Assembly: GCA_009801015.1 (NCBI GenBank)
Contig: VHZZ01000299.1
Location: forward strand, 157,030-177,438
DNA length: 20,409 bases
Direction of reading: 5' to 3'
From: Silene noctiflora
Taxonomy: Eukaryota > Streptophyta > Magnoliopsida > Caryophyllales > Caryophyllaceae
Shown here: piece by piece, positions 7,342-17,612 of the stretch
Layout of the letters: each line of letters opens with the position of its first letter
How positions within the stretch are numbered: the stretch's first letter is position 1
Made by a program: the position numbers and the translations under genes
Notes under the pieces: model-generated
What the model saw: only the letters and a program-made list of their open reading frames with translations
What the model was told of the DNA's origin: nothing
Database searches by the model: none

Positions 7342-10300
7342 CTATGAAATATGCCTTGCCATGATTTTATTCTGGTTCTGCAACCACAATTGCTGTTGCT
7401 GCTCCAACGCAGGCCCAGCTGCAAACGATCCGAATGGATCATTCTCAAAACACAAGCTAAATTGTCGGTTTTGATGATCCATGTCTACACTATTTGCCCG
7501 AAATGTCGGGGCTGATTGGAGCTTGGGAACCGAGGAGAAGTCATCATCGCTAGGCTGACTAAATATAACGAGGGCGTTCATGTCATTTGAAATTCCGTCC
7601 AACGTTGGACCGAAACTGTCACTCCCAAAGCTAGAATGATCAGGTTTAGGTGCACTAGGATTTTCAAAATTAGCAAACAAATCAATTTGTAAATTCTGGT
7701 GACTCTTACTGTTACCAATACCATTGGTAAGGACTTCAGCTTGGAAAGTTGGCTTTAGAGTGATAACGCTGCTTTTTTCACAGCCAAAATCGTCTCCAAA
7801 GTCCGCCTTAAAACCCAAGTTACTCGGAACACTATGTGTAAATTGATCCGAGACTTTCATGCTAGTATTGGCAAATTCAGCTTGAAAGGTAGGTGAGGTG
7901 GTAAGTGTAGTAGTACTACTTCCTGTTGCAAGGCCAAAATCAGCAACGAAGCTGCTCTTTCCACTGTCAAAATCATCTCCAAATTCATCCTTAAATGTAG
8001 TTGGCAAGGAACTAACACGACCAAAACCCAAATTAGGCAAAAAACTACCCGAAAAACGATCCAAGCCACTCATGCTAGTATTACCAGGCTTAGCTTGAAA
8101 GGTCGGTGAGGGGGTAAGAGTGGTAGTACTACTTCCGGTAGCAAGGCCAAAATCAGCAACAAAGCTGCTCTTTCCACTGTCAAAATCATCTCCAAAATCA
8201 TCCTTAAATGTAGTTGGTAAGGAACTAACGCGACCAAAACCCAAATTAGGCGGAAAACTACCCGAAAACCCAAGTTGAGCTTGAACGGCTGGTGAGGTGG
8301 CAAGTGTAGTAGTACTGCTCCCTGTTCCAACACCTGAACCAGCAACAAAGCTGCTCTTTCCACTGTCAAAATCATCTCCATAGTTATCCTTAAACGTAGT
8401 TGGTAAGGAACTAACGCGACCAAAACCCAAATTAGTTGGAAAATGATCCAAGCCAGTCATGCTAGTATGACCATGCTCAGCTCGAAAGGTAGGGGACATG
8501 GTAAGTTTAGTAGTACTAAATCCTGTTCCAACAGCTAAATCAGAAACAAAGCTGTTTTTTTCACTGCCAAAATCAGCTCCAAAGTCATCCTTAAATACGG
8601 TTGGTAAGGAACTAACCCGACCAAAACCCAAATTAGTTGGAAAACTACCCGAGAAATGATCCAAGCTAGTCATGTTAGTATTAGCATGCTCAGCTTGAAA
8701 TGTAGGTGAGATGGTAAGTTTAGCAGTACTACTACCTGTTCCAAAGCCTAAATCAGTAACAAAGCTTCTCTTTTCACTGCCAAATTCATCTGCAAAGTCA
8801 TCCTTAAACACGGTTGGGAAGGAACTAGCGCGACCAAGGCCCATGTTAGTCGGAAACCCACTGGAGAAATTCCCAAACCCGTTCATGCTGGAATTACAAA
8901 ATTCAGCTTGAGAAGTAGGTGAGATAGTAGTAGTAGTACTAGTACTAGTATTGGTGGTCGTGTTACTAGTATGTAAACCAAAGCCTAAATCACCCCCGGC
9001 GAAATTAGCATCAAAGCCTGCAGAATGAGCTCCACTACTCCCATTCAAATCGGCAATTGTATCAGCTAAAAATGGATTAAAGTAACTGTTCTCTGCTAAG
9101 GCAGGATTGTTGGGTTGAGATGAAGCTTGGTTTGAAGTTTCAAATAAAACCAACTCCCAACCAGCTTTATCTTCTGACTCAATACCCGGCCCCTGCCCCG
9201 TGATTTGTGATTCGGGTGGTGGTGACTGACCATCTAAAGACAAAAGATCCAAAACCGAGTTAATCTCCCTGTGAGAAGTCGGTTCTGATCTTACAGAAAA
9301 GCTATCATTTCCGCTGAAATATTCTTCAGATTGAGGTGGGTTCTCCCTACCTGGATCTGAATACCTATCTGGGCTAAACCCAGGGTCCACACCTATAAGG
9401 TCTTCCAACGACGTGCAGTGGGAACCACCAAACTCCGAAAGGGACCTATCCGACGGTTTCACAGACCCAGATTCAGAGTCTTTGGGGCTAAGTGGGGGTA
9501 AACTAGCACTAATCCCAGGAGTTCTACCATTTGTACCAGGAAAAGAGGATTGATCCTTAAGAAATTCTTGAAGGGTATCGACTAATTCCTGGGATATTTT
9601 TTGGACACTTGGATACTCTGATGTTCTCCCAACACCAATGCTCTTACACACGTCGTAAAATGAGCAGAGTTCCTCAAACTGCTTTGTGGCCTTTACACAA
9701 GTTTGGAAAGCACTTACACAATTGTTGTATTGTAAATGAAAAAAACTGTCTAGCAGTAAGGCTAGACCATCTGAGATGTCGCGGTATAGCTCAAATGTCT
9801 CTTGGACAATGGTGTGCAGGCACGTCTGCACCAGTCTGTTTGTCTTGGCCGCGCCTGTTGGTCTCGTGGCTATAGCTCGGTCTAGCAGTCTCTGCCAATG
9901 CGATATCCTGTGAAACATGGATCGTACCAGTATAAGATTAAGCATATAAATTTCACAAAAGATACGTATATCAGCTAGGTCAACTGGTAAAATCCGTAGG
10001 TAATGCACCCACGATTAGAGTTCAACCCACAGCAAATGTCATTAAAACGGTTCGACCACAACGATCAACTAAAAGGCAAAGTCGCAATAATACGCACACT
10101 GCATGAGTCATGCCATTCAAGACTTGAACGAATATGTCATAATAGCAGATCTTGCTTAAGACGATCTTAAGCTAAGACCTCTCACAATCCCCTTTTCATT
10201 TTAACATTATTTAAATCGACTGTGAGTACTTCTTAACTTAAGAACCGTCTGAAACAAGAATTTGTGGCGTCGTAATGATACAAGTAACAATTATACACTA

Positions 10301-10904
10301 AATTTATTAAGCATTTGTTGAAAGATTACCTGTCTAAGAGTACACTAGGCTTCATGTCGCGAACAATAGGCACATTTTTCCGAGGAAAACCCCTTGTTTT
10401 TCCAAATTGATGATGAGAGGTACGGCGTTGAAGCTTACCAGTAAGAAAGCAATCAAGGCGCTCATCAAGGTACAACGCAAAAGTCCTAACATAAGCCGTG
10501 AAGTCCCACGGACAAGAACTAGTCGAATCATCACGAAACCCCGAGAGGTTAAGGATCTTGTACCCACGCTTCATCGCGTGAAGAACTTCCTTAGGGAAAT
10601 GTGGATCCCCATCTTGGAAAATACGGAGTACAAGAATGAGTGACTTTACTGCCACGACCCAATTTCGCGTCCTCCCTATACGACGTCCTATCGCTCTAGC
10701 ACATGACCCCGCATATGCCCGATTTGAGGACACATACTGTAGGACCTCTGTCACGTGTCGTTCATCTACCGGTACTTCCTCATGTTTTGTAGCCTTGAGG
10801 ATTGCCACCTCAAGGTTCGATGCACTCGAGCCTCCTACCTTTGCTAGGCTTATGCTCGTTTGATCCTTTACTGCCGCGATTGCCTTCTGTAACTTGCTTG
10901 GCAT
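7342..10904 (-). CDS. ANTH-domain clathrin assembly protein (AP180/CALM type) with a repeat-expanded tail
   Basis: Exons are 10904-10330 and 9907-7342, spliced in phase 2 (Arg192 spans the junction), giving 1046 residues. The ANTH domain covers about 1-310. MPSKLQKAIAAVKDQTSISLAKV is the plant family signature; Lys37 with Arg49-His50 matches the spacing of the phosphoinositide-binding Lys28/Lys40-His41 of CALM. The tail carries clathrin-box-like LIGVD (362-366) and LLSLD (413-417), a plant-type WELVLFE (442-448), NPF (469-471), and near the end DPF (1015-1017) and QQQQLWLQNQ. Such proteins link PI(4,5)P2 membranes to clathrin, AP-2 and cargo in endocytosis. Typical plant relatives have about 560-650 residues; the excess comes from a tandem-repeat array at about 540-915. 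The start is ATG 10904; the frame runs upstream to 10928 but with no ATG. The 3' end faces a LINE fragment. Which paralogue it is cannot be told. Confidence 0.93.
7740..8880 (-). repeat. About six tandem repeats of 183-213 bp inside the clathrin-adaptor coding region
   Basis: The unit encodes NLGFGRVSSLPTTFKDDF, then GDDFDSGKSSFVADFG, then a Ser/Thr-rich stretch and SPTFQAE. The FKDxF anchor falls at residues 559, 630, 697, 759, 830 and 891, so units are 71, 67, 62, 71 and 61 residues long. At DNA level the anchor GGTAAGGAACTAACGCGACC (read on the plus strand) recurs near 8003, 8216, 8402, 8603 and 8816. Units 4 and 5 (around 7911-8223) are nearly identical; unit 6 has lost the GRVSSLPTT segment. 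All unit lengths are multiples of three. Confidence 0.9.
9908..10329 (-). other. Intron of the clathrin-adaptor gene
   Basis: The donor is GACAG|GTAATC at 10330/10329 and the acceptor TTTCACAG|GATATC at 9908/9907, a 422-base phase-2 intron. Splicing restores LLDR-ISHWQRLLDR, matching the family. It contains a short hairpin, GCTTAAGA/TCTTAAGC with a CGA loop, near 10155-10173. Confidence 0.9.
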
Positions 10905-11496
10905 TGTGGTAATCTTGGAAATTGTCACAAATTGTTAGAATGTCCTAGACTTTCATAAAATTTTCGATATCAAGAAAACATAATATCGAAAATCTTGAAT
11001 CGAGGAATTTTATTTTTGAAAATATGGTTGTTTGAACTTTGAGAAATTCGGTTCGGAAAAAATGGATGGTGAGAAAATAATTTGATGTTCATTCAATTTG
11101 GTCATTGACTTATTTCTATTAGGTATAAACGTGACAACGACTTTCTGAAAACAGAGGAAATAATTGACGTGTTCGTTAAATTGGTTATTATGCTGTGCTA
11201 CTATTGGTGCCAGCGTGTAATTTTGGAATTTTCCGACGTGGAAGACGGAATATTTTTTGGTTATTTTATTAGGGTGTGGAGCACCACTTGGAAATTATAT
11301 GTCAAAGAAATTAGGAATTTTGATTATATAGTCATGTATGTGGACTTTGGACTGGTACTAACCCAGCTGTCTCAATGGATTCTTGATCTACCATAGACGT
11401 GGGAAAGACCTATTAGTCTATTACCCTATTACTATTGCCTATTGGTACAAATTCTTCTTTTAGAATAATAAAATGATTCAAATAGATGGATGAGAG
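10905..11496 (-). promoter_or_regulatory. Upstream region of the clathrin-adaptor gene
   Basis: About 590 bases of non-coding AT-rich DNA lie between the start codon and the hAT MITE. A possible minus-strand TATA box (CTATATAAT) lies around 11323-11331, which would imply a long leader. No other motif stands out. A plus-strand frame at 11169-11396 has no ATG or domain and is not called. Confidence 0.3.
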
Positions 11497-11947
11497 TAGG
11501 GGTGAAAACGAGCCGAGTTGAGCTGAGCTCAGGTGGGCTCAGGCTCGGCTCGAATTTTTTAACTCGAGCTCGGGCTCGTCGAGCCTAAAAAATTGAAGCT
11601 CAGGCTCGGCTCGGGAAAAGCTCGAGTTCGAAATCGAGCTCGTTTTGTCATTATATATTTTCACTTTCCCACCTTTTAAATCTAACTAAATATAAATATT
11701 TTTGAAAACAACTAAATTATAAAATAATAAAAAATATTATATCATAATATACTTATATAAATGGAGTATAATTTAAAATAAAAATAATACTACAATATAA
11801 AGATTATACAAAAAAAAATTATAAACTAGCCCAACCGAGCATCCGAGCCCAGCCTTGCTGAGCTCGGGCTCGGCTCGTATTTAGCCGAGCTTTGACCGAG
11901 CCGATTCCGATGGCTCAACGAGCAGACTCTTATTATTGACAACCCTA
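11497..11947. mobile_element. hAT-type MITE, 451 bp, with a perfect 8-bp target duplication
   Basis: The left end is TAGGGGTGAAAACGAG and the right end, read inward, TAGGGTTGTCAATAATA, giving an imperfect terminal inverted repeat of about 12 bases. GATGAGAG flanks both ends exactly (11489-11496 and 11948-11955), the 8-bp duplication of hAT transposons. Both subterminal regions are packed with GAGCTCGGCTCG-type motifs in both orientations, around an AT-rich centre (11640-11830). There is no transposase, so it is non-autonomous. Its left end lies about 590 bases upstream of the clathrin-adaptor start codon. Confidence 0.88.
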
Positions 11948-11955
11948 GATGAGAG

Positions 11956-12683
11956 ATAAAAAATAGACTATTTAAGAGAATGATAAACTCTTATCTCATC
12001 TACTTATGCAGACTATAGTATTGATCCGTTTTACATTCAAGACGAATATGACTACATGAAAAGAGTCTAACTCTACCATTAGAGGGTTAGGTAGTATGAG
12101 TACTCCAAACAAAATATATTGATTTTTTTTCTTTAGTGCCATTCGGCTGTTAAAGAATTTCTTATACTATGTATTAACGAAAAATGGCTTCAAACTAGTA
12201 GGACTACTGTACTCTAGGAAGCCAAGAGAGATGATAAAATTGTGACGAAAAAATGTGATTGGGGACAGAACGAAAACTATAAAATCAAATAAAATAATAT
12301 AAATGATCAAAAATCGAATTGTTGAGCTTTTTGAGTGGAAAGGTACTTAGGTAGCGTTTTATACAGAGTATGTATTAAAATTAAATGATTTTCTTAAGAT
12401 AATGTCATATAAGTCGACCTTTTACAAATAAGTGTCATACAATTAATACTGAAATAAATTTACTTTATACTTTTATATATAACTTAATATTATGAAGATA
12501 CACTACATCTTAATTTTCTCTATTTAACTTTAATTAAAATATACCTTATACAATTTTTTTTTTTTTAAAAATTAAACAAATGATTATATTGGAAAATTAG
12601 CAAATGTTCGGTCAAGCAGGTGTAAGATGAATTTGTGCTTGGAAAAAAAAAATGATGAGCACGTAACACAGATAAAAAAATAT
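11956..12683. other. AT-rich intergenic DNA, nothing recognised
   Basis: There are several poly(A)/poly(T) runs and no open frame of interest. No TIRs, LTR ends or RNA-gene motifs were seen. Confidence 0.5.
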
Positions 12684-13446
12684 GAAAAATTCAAAATTAT
12701 ACCTGTACACTTTTTTTAAAGTTACTCTCTTTTAAAACAAAATTTCAAAATTGCTTCCTTATAAGAGAGTTTCGGTCAAAAATTGCTACCAAAACCTGAG
12801 GAATTGATTAAATTACCCTTGTTTATAACACAAACCTTCTTATATTTTACCTAATTTACTATCGATTCACCCTCAAATATTCTCAAGCAAAATTACTCTG
12901 TTAAAAGGAATTAACCTTAATCTGCTGATTTCAACTCTTCCTTTGATCATTGTTGGCTAGGTAAGTTATTCTTACTTCATCTATTTTACTTTGTAAATTG
13001 TTTACTCTGTTCATTAATCAACTTCCTTTGCCAATTGGTTTGAGATTGATCCAACCAACAAAAATACTTACACCCCTGAGCCTTAGTCAGTGGATTGTAA
13101 ATTTAGCATGCTTCAAATCTTCTACTTAGGATTATTTTTTGTCCAAGAAGTTAGCTTAGAAGCTACAAAAGCCACAAAAGCACAACCTTGGACCATCACA
13201 ACTACAATGAGAATTTGAGTGCTAGTTAGAAGTTAAACGAGTGTAGGAGAGAAAAGAGGTACGTCAGAGAGAGATAAGGGATATATTAGAGTAGAAAGAA
13301 GAGGGGCAAAATGGGAAGGAAATTATAAGAAATTTGAATTTAGTCGGAAAATTGGTCTAATTATGACCTGAGTTGAGTCTTGGTAGCAATTTTTGATCGA
13401 AACTCTCTAAAGTGTACATATAAGGATGTAATTTTGAATTTTTCCC
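12684..13446. mobile_element. Terminal-inverted-repeat element, about 760 bp, non-autonomous
   Basis: The left end has GAAAAATTCAAAATTA at 12684, then AGAGAGTTTCGGTCAAAAATTGCTACC ending near 12790 (two parts of the arm). Read on the other strand, the right end gives GGGAAAAATTCAAAATTACA and then AGAGAGTTTCGATCAAAAATTGCTACC over 13446-13380. The arms are about 80-120 bases with an insertion or internal duplication in the left one. AAAAATAT lies next to both ends, offset by three bases at the right, so a target duplication is possible but not clean. There is no transposase; a Mutator-like MITE is possible from the long arms. The interior (12800-13360) shows no gene. Confidence 0.6.
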
Positions 13447-14071
13447 GAAAAATATCGAAGATATCATAATCTGGTTAAAGACACGAAATATGTTGTTGAC
13501 GGAACTCGGACTTAAGACAAGAGTATCACCCTTACTTTACAATTCCAGAAAATTGTAATATCCTATTGGTTTCAGGAAGAAAAAACCGCCAAAAGTTTAA
13601 AACGTCTGAGTTTGGCAAACAATCAACTCAACCAAATCAATTTCTGATCCCTCTTTCTGCTCGATGATCTTCAATCTCTCTATCATTGATCTTCGCTCTG
13701 TAGCTCACTACGGTAATAATCTATGCAATGCTGTTATTTTCATATGTTAATTTATGATTATCGTAATTGTACAACTACGAGTTCATACCGTAACCCTAAT
13801 TTCTTCCAATTTTACAGATCGTCTCAATGTCTTGAGTTTCATGACGACGATTTCTGGTGATTACAATCAAGAAAGTCGGAATTTGCGGACGTAATTCGAA
13901 TAAAGGATTTTGAATTTCCCAAGTTTTTAACGATTTTGGGGGAAAATTATCTTCAATTCTGGTTAGCTGACTTATCAACTTTGATTTTCATTTTTATTAA
14001 AAAAAAACTGAAGACAATTTTTTTAAGATTTGCTCATAATTCTGAATTAAACGTTTGTTTATTATGTGTGT
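13447..14071 (+). other. Leader-like sequence with a possible small intron; no gene called
   Basis: Positions 13610-13710 are CT-rich like a plant 5' UTR. CTACG|GTAATA at 13710 and TTTTACAG|ATCG ending at 13818 could be a small intron. The following sequence has only very short ATG frames, including one of 17 codons near 13841. This may be the start of a non-coding plus-strand transcript or the relic of a gene. The evidence is weak. Confidence 0.22.
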
Positions 14072-14079
14072 AAAAAAAA
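14072..14079 (-). terminator. RNA polymerase III terminator of the tRNA gene
   Basis: Eight T on the minus strand begin 22 bases past the tRNA 3' end. No shorter run of four T lies between, so this is the first usable Pol III stop. Confidence 0.6.
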
Positions 14080-14100
14080 GAGAGAATATTGATCGTGAAA

Positions 14101-14173
14101 CGACTCCACTGGGGATCGAACCCAGAATCTCTGGTTTCGTAGACCAGCGCCTTATCCATTGGGCCATGGAGTC
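14101..14173 (-). tRNA. trnR-ACG: tRNA-Arg (anticodon ACG)
   Basis: The minus strand folds into a full cloverleaf of 73 bases. The acceptor stem is GACTCCA/TGGAGTC with discriminator G. The anticodon stem CTGGT/ACCAG encloses the loop CTACGAA, giving anticodon ACG (read as ICG after editing, for CGU/CGC/CGA). The T-arm is CTGGG-TTCGATC-CCCAG. The internal A box TGGCCCAATGG and B box GGTTCGATCCC are present, and there is no intron. CAACAACCAT just upstream contains the CAA motif usual at plant tRNA start sites. The sequence matches the nuclear plant tRNA-Arg(ACG) type. An open frame overlapping it on the same strand is not a gene. Confidence 0.97.
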
Positions 14174-17100
14174 ATGGTTGTTGTCTTTTTGCTGGTAAAT
14201 AGTTTTATCTGGCCCGGTCAAATCAATAATATGTTTTTTTTTTTGTTTTTTATGGGAGAGGTATTTAATTTACCGTTACACAAATGATTGAGACGGAGGA
14301 AATATTTGAGATATGGCAATGGTTGGCGTCTTGGAGATATTTCTGACATTGTTACACTTCTCGGTGTACCTTGATGTGATGGAAGTGTTCATGGAACCTT
14401 TGGTTGCTTGGGGTTTTGGACAGTTATTTTGTGTCAAATTCGACATTCTTTTCTTGGATATAGGGTATGGATTTATGCATACTTGGTCTTAGCAGTTGGC
14501 GAAGTACTAAACAGTAAACATTATTTGATATATTACAGTTTGAGACGTCATGTATGTGAACTTGTGTTTGTTATACATAGCCAAGTCTAAGCCATATAGA
14601 TTGAAACTAAGATCATGTTCAATTAGTATTTTCAAAATAGAAATTTAGGAGAAAAACATTCTGAAATGATAACAATGATGTATCTTTTGAGCTGATTATT
14701 TGATTTATTGATAAATAATTGTAGGACGATTGTGTAGGAACAGCCGAACAGGTTATTAGTCTGGACGCCAGATTCCCATTTATCATAGATAGCTAGATAC
14801 GGAGTACGTATGTGAGTATCGCTCTCTTAGGTCTGATAATCGAGACTTCTTTTAGAGAGATTCACTTAGATATATAAGCAAAATCTTTCCACCTACTACC
14901 ATCTTGCTTAAATGGAGAGCCTGTTCTCGTCATCCACGTATATGTTTGTGCCTGCTGAATCCTTTGGAGCTTCCAAATCAAGACAGAAAAGGAAATAGAA
15001 TGATTATCGTGATCTACATGTTGTTTTGGGTTCTTTAGCGAGAAGTTAAATATTATTAACATTTTTACGTTTTCTTGTTTCATTGGAGAAATGATGATTT
15101 ACCTATCTGTAGTGTTGAGCTTGAGACATGAAGATCTTCTGTTCCCTTCAAATATTCAAAGCACCCACTTTCAAAGACATCTTTTTTGGGGAATCAATGT
15201 ATAGATGCTTAACAAGACTTGGGAATTCTAGAGGTTAAAAACCATCATAAGACGGGACCAAATATTCGAAGTACTAATTCAAAAGCAGATATGCTCAACA
15301 TGGTATCAACTTGGAGATGCTTGAGTTGCACGACAATTGATGTTAATTAAGATTGTTCCGTATTTAGAATCTTTAGATGGGATTCTCATATACTTGGTGT
15401 AAAAAGGATGATTCCCAGGTTAATACATTTTGAGATTTTTTAGCAAGTTTGAAGGGATATGTGAATATGTCTTGTTTTGGCCAATAAATCCGTTGATGCT
15501 CAACAACTGAGCTGCGCATCTGTAGAGAACTAGAATTTCTGATTGGTGGTTAATTTGCTATCCACAAAGGTATGTCCACTGAATGGTTTCAAAACGAACC
15601 TTGTCCATGTTTGTCTTTTCGCTTAGAGCGTGAATTCCTGACTCCTGTAGTTCAGTCGGCATCAAGCTAACCCCCTATTTCTTTGGATTCGATAATCCAT
15701 GGGCGTTAAACGCAAACAAGGACTTCCACAAAGACAACATTACCGCCATTGTCTCAAAGGTCCCTAACTCTAATGGCATTAGGTGTTTGGTATTCGCAAA
15801 ATCACCATCGTGTTGAAATATAAGGGCTTCTTTGTTTAGAAATTTTCTACTATCAAGTTATCTAATGGTTTAATAGATGTTGCATATAGGCCTCCGCAAC
15901 CATTGACCTTTCTTTGTTCTGATTCTAAGAGAGTATAAAATATACTTATCATCCAAAACATTAGCTAGCGCACGTTTTTTCTAGAATCCTACTCTGTTGT
16001 TGTAAAAGGCTTTGTTTACATTAGTTTCATGCTTTTTTTTTTCAAATTCGGCGCAAGCGCGTCCATTTTAGTTTGCTGTGAACTGTTCCATCTTCACAGT
16101 GCTGTAGCATTCATACTTAGAACTAATACAGCGGTTTGCCATTTTATCTAGAACTAAAATGGCCGGCTATGTTATGTGCTTTTAAGAGTTTTTTATTCCA
16201 TTCTGCTGTTTCCATTTTTAATTTCTATTCTCCTGGACTGTTACGACTAAAAAATGTGCACTTTCTTGTTTTCATGATTGAAAAACTTGTTTGTGGTGAA
16301 GCAGCTTGAGATTGTTTAAGGCTTCTTAAGGCTTAATATTGAATTGATTAATGTTCCAGGCAGTGAGATTTAATATGAGGTGTTTTTCAATTACAAGACG
16401 GTAAAGGATTACAGATTTTATATATTCGGGCTTAAAGTGTCAATTTTTTGAACTCAGCAGCTGCCTTGGAAGGTTGAGGTCTTGAGGACGAGTAAGTTAT
16501 TGCTACTTTATTTATTAAGCTTTCCACTTACTCTTTATTCTGTTCTGTTCTATGATTTAAGTGCATCTGGTATTTGAATTGTGTGTAGGGAAGCTTTGAT
16601 TTGCCTTGGTTGAAAATTATTATGTTATAATATAATTGGATGCCTGATCTTAATAGAATTTTATCAGGATGAGGAATCTTTGTCAAATATGATTCAGAAA
16701 TTCATATCATGATATCTATTTTTTGTTCCTCTGTCAGCACCCAAAAGCATCCCTCGATAAATTCTCGTGTCGGAAACATTTTGTGGTCAACTGCAGTTCG
16801 CTATGAATAGTATGATTTAGAGGGACCTGGCAGTTTTATTTCTGAAGCCTCTTCACTGGTCTAAATTAACAACTTATTTCTTGCCTTAAGTACAGTTTGA
16901 ATCTGAACTTTGACTACTACGTAGAAAAGGAAACTATAACAGTGAAATGTGGTCGGTGGAAGATTGAGAAGAAAACACAAATGCATTTTCAGGGATTTTC
17001 TGAAGGCTTTTGTTATGAACTTTTACATGTCAATGAAAAAAAAGGCTGTTTGATTTTCGAAGGTTTTAAACGAAGGCCATAAATTCCAAAACTCAGTGAA

Positions 17101-17400
17101 TTTACATTTTTACTTGGACATATGCTCAGGGTCAGGGATAATGTTGTTACCACCTGATCCTTTTTCAAGGTTCATTTTTTTTTCTTTTTTTCCCCTTTGC
17201 TGTTCTAGAGGAAACCATAAGGCCCTCAAGGTCAATTTTTGATTCAGAGTTGTCTACAATTCAAGTTAAGAGTACCATCACCAAGGGACTCTAATAACAT
17301 AGATGTTTGTTATGAGTTCTTACAAGGCAAAGTTTTGTTGAGTTCATCATGAATGTTCAAATTTTCAAGTTAGAGTGAACTGGAGCCCTGAAAACATTTA
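14174..17400. other. Long intergenic stretch, no gene recognised
   Basis: Over 3 kb of AT-rich DNA holds no coding region I can support. A fragment at 14284-14300 (TTGAGACGGAGGAAAT) and ATACGGAGTACGTA near 14798 resemble ends of Stowaway-like MITEs, without a complete pair. Splice-like sites are scattered here (for example GACGAGTAAGT at 16489), so a non-coding transcript is possible. The best open frame is at 16897-17082. Confidence 0.4.
16897..17082 (+). other. Open frame of 61 codons without an ATG, possible exon relic
   Basis: The frame reads FDYYVEKETITVKCGRW and later MHFQGFSEGFCYELLHVN, ending FKRRP and a stop. Composition looks more protein-like than nearby frames, and a splice-acceptor-like TACAG lies just before it at 16892. 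It has no initiator and I recognise no domain. It could be the last exon of a decayed gene or chance. Confidence 0.2.
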
Positions 17401-17612
17401 AAATAAAAAGCTTTCGGTATTGATTTCAGGAGGTTAGAGCATTAGAGAATCATAGGTTTATGATACATACTGATGCAAGATTACAGAAGCCATTTTTAAA
17501 AATGGCCATTTAGATTTCAGAAAAAACGTAACGGTGAAGGAAGAGAAGGCTGCTTTATATCAAACAATGGTGCTCATCACTGCCACTTGATATATCTTAT
17601 AGCTGCCTCTGC
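17400..17612 (-). other. Probable 3'-UTR exon of the RADIALIS-like gene
   Basis: TTTTGCAG|GCAGAGGCAGC on the minus strand at 17613/17612 is a strong acceptor after a T-rich stretch. The exon end is not defined. It contains a 16-bp palindrome, CCATTTTTAAAAATGG, near 17490-17505. Confidence 0.4.

Noticed and set aside
7857..8423. Other-frame open frames over the clathrin-adaptor repeats, both strands
   Set aside because: They repeat with the same period as the real coding frame and are shadows of it.
10905..10928. Eight-residue upstream extension of the clathrin adaptor
   Set aside because: It would need a GTG start; the ATG at 10904 gives the conserved family N-terminus.
13997..14221. Minus-strand open frame of 74 codons
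   Set aside because: It runs straight through the tRNA-Arg gene; the peptide is a translated tRNA.
14798..14812. ATACGGAGTACGTA as a Stowaway-type MITE end
   Set aside because: No partner end and no TA target duplication could be paired with it; it is kept only as a hint.
14862..15083. Minus-strand open frame of 73 codons
   Set aside because: No ATG-supported start with upstream signals, no recognisable domain, and no splice partners.
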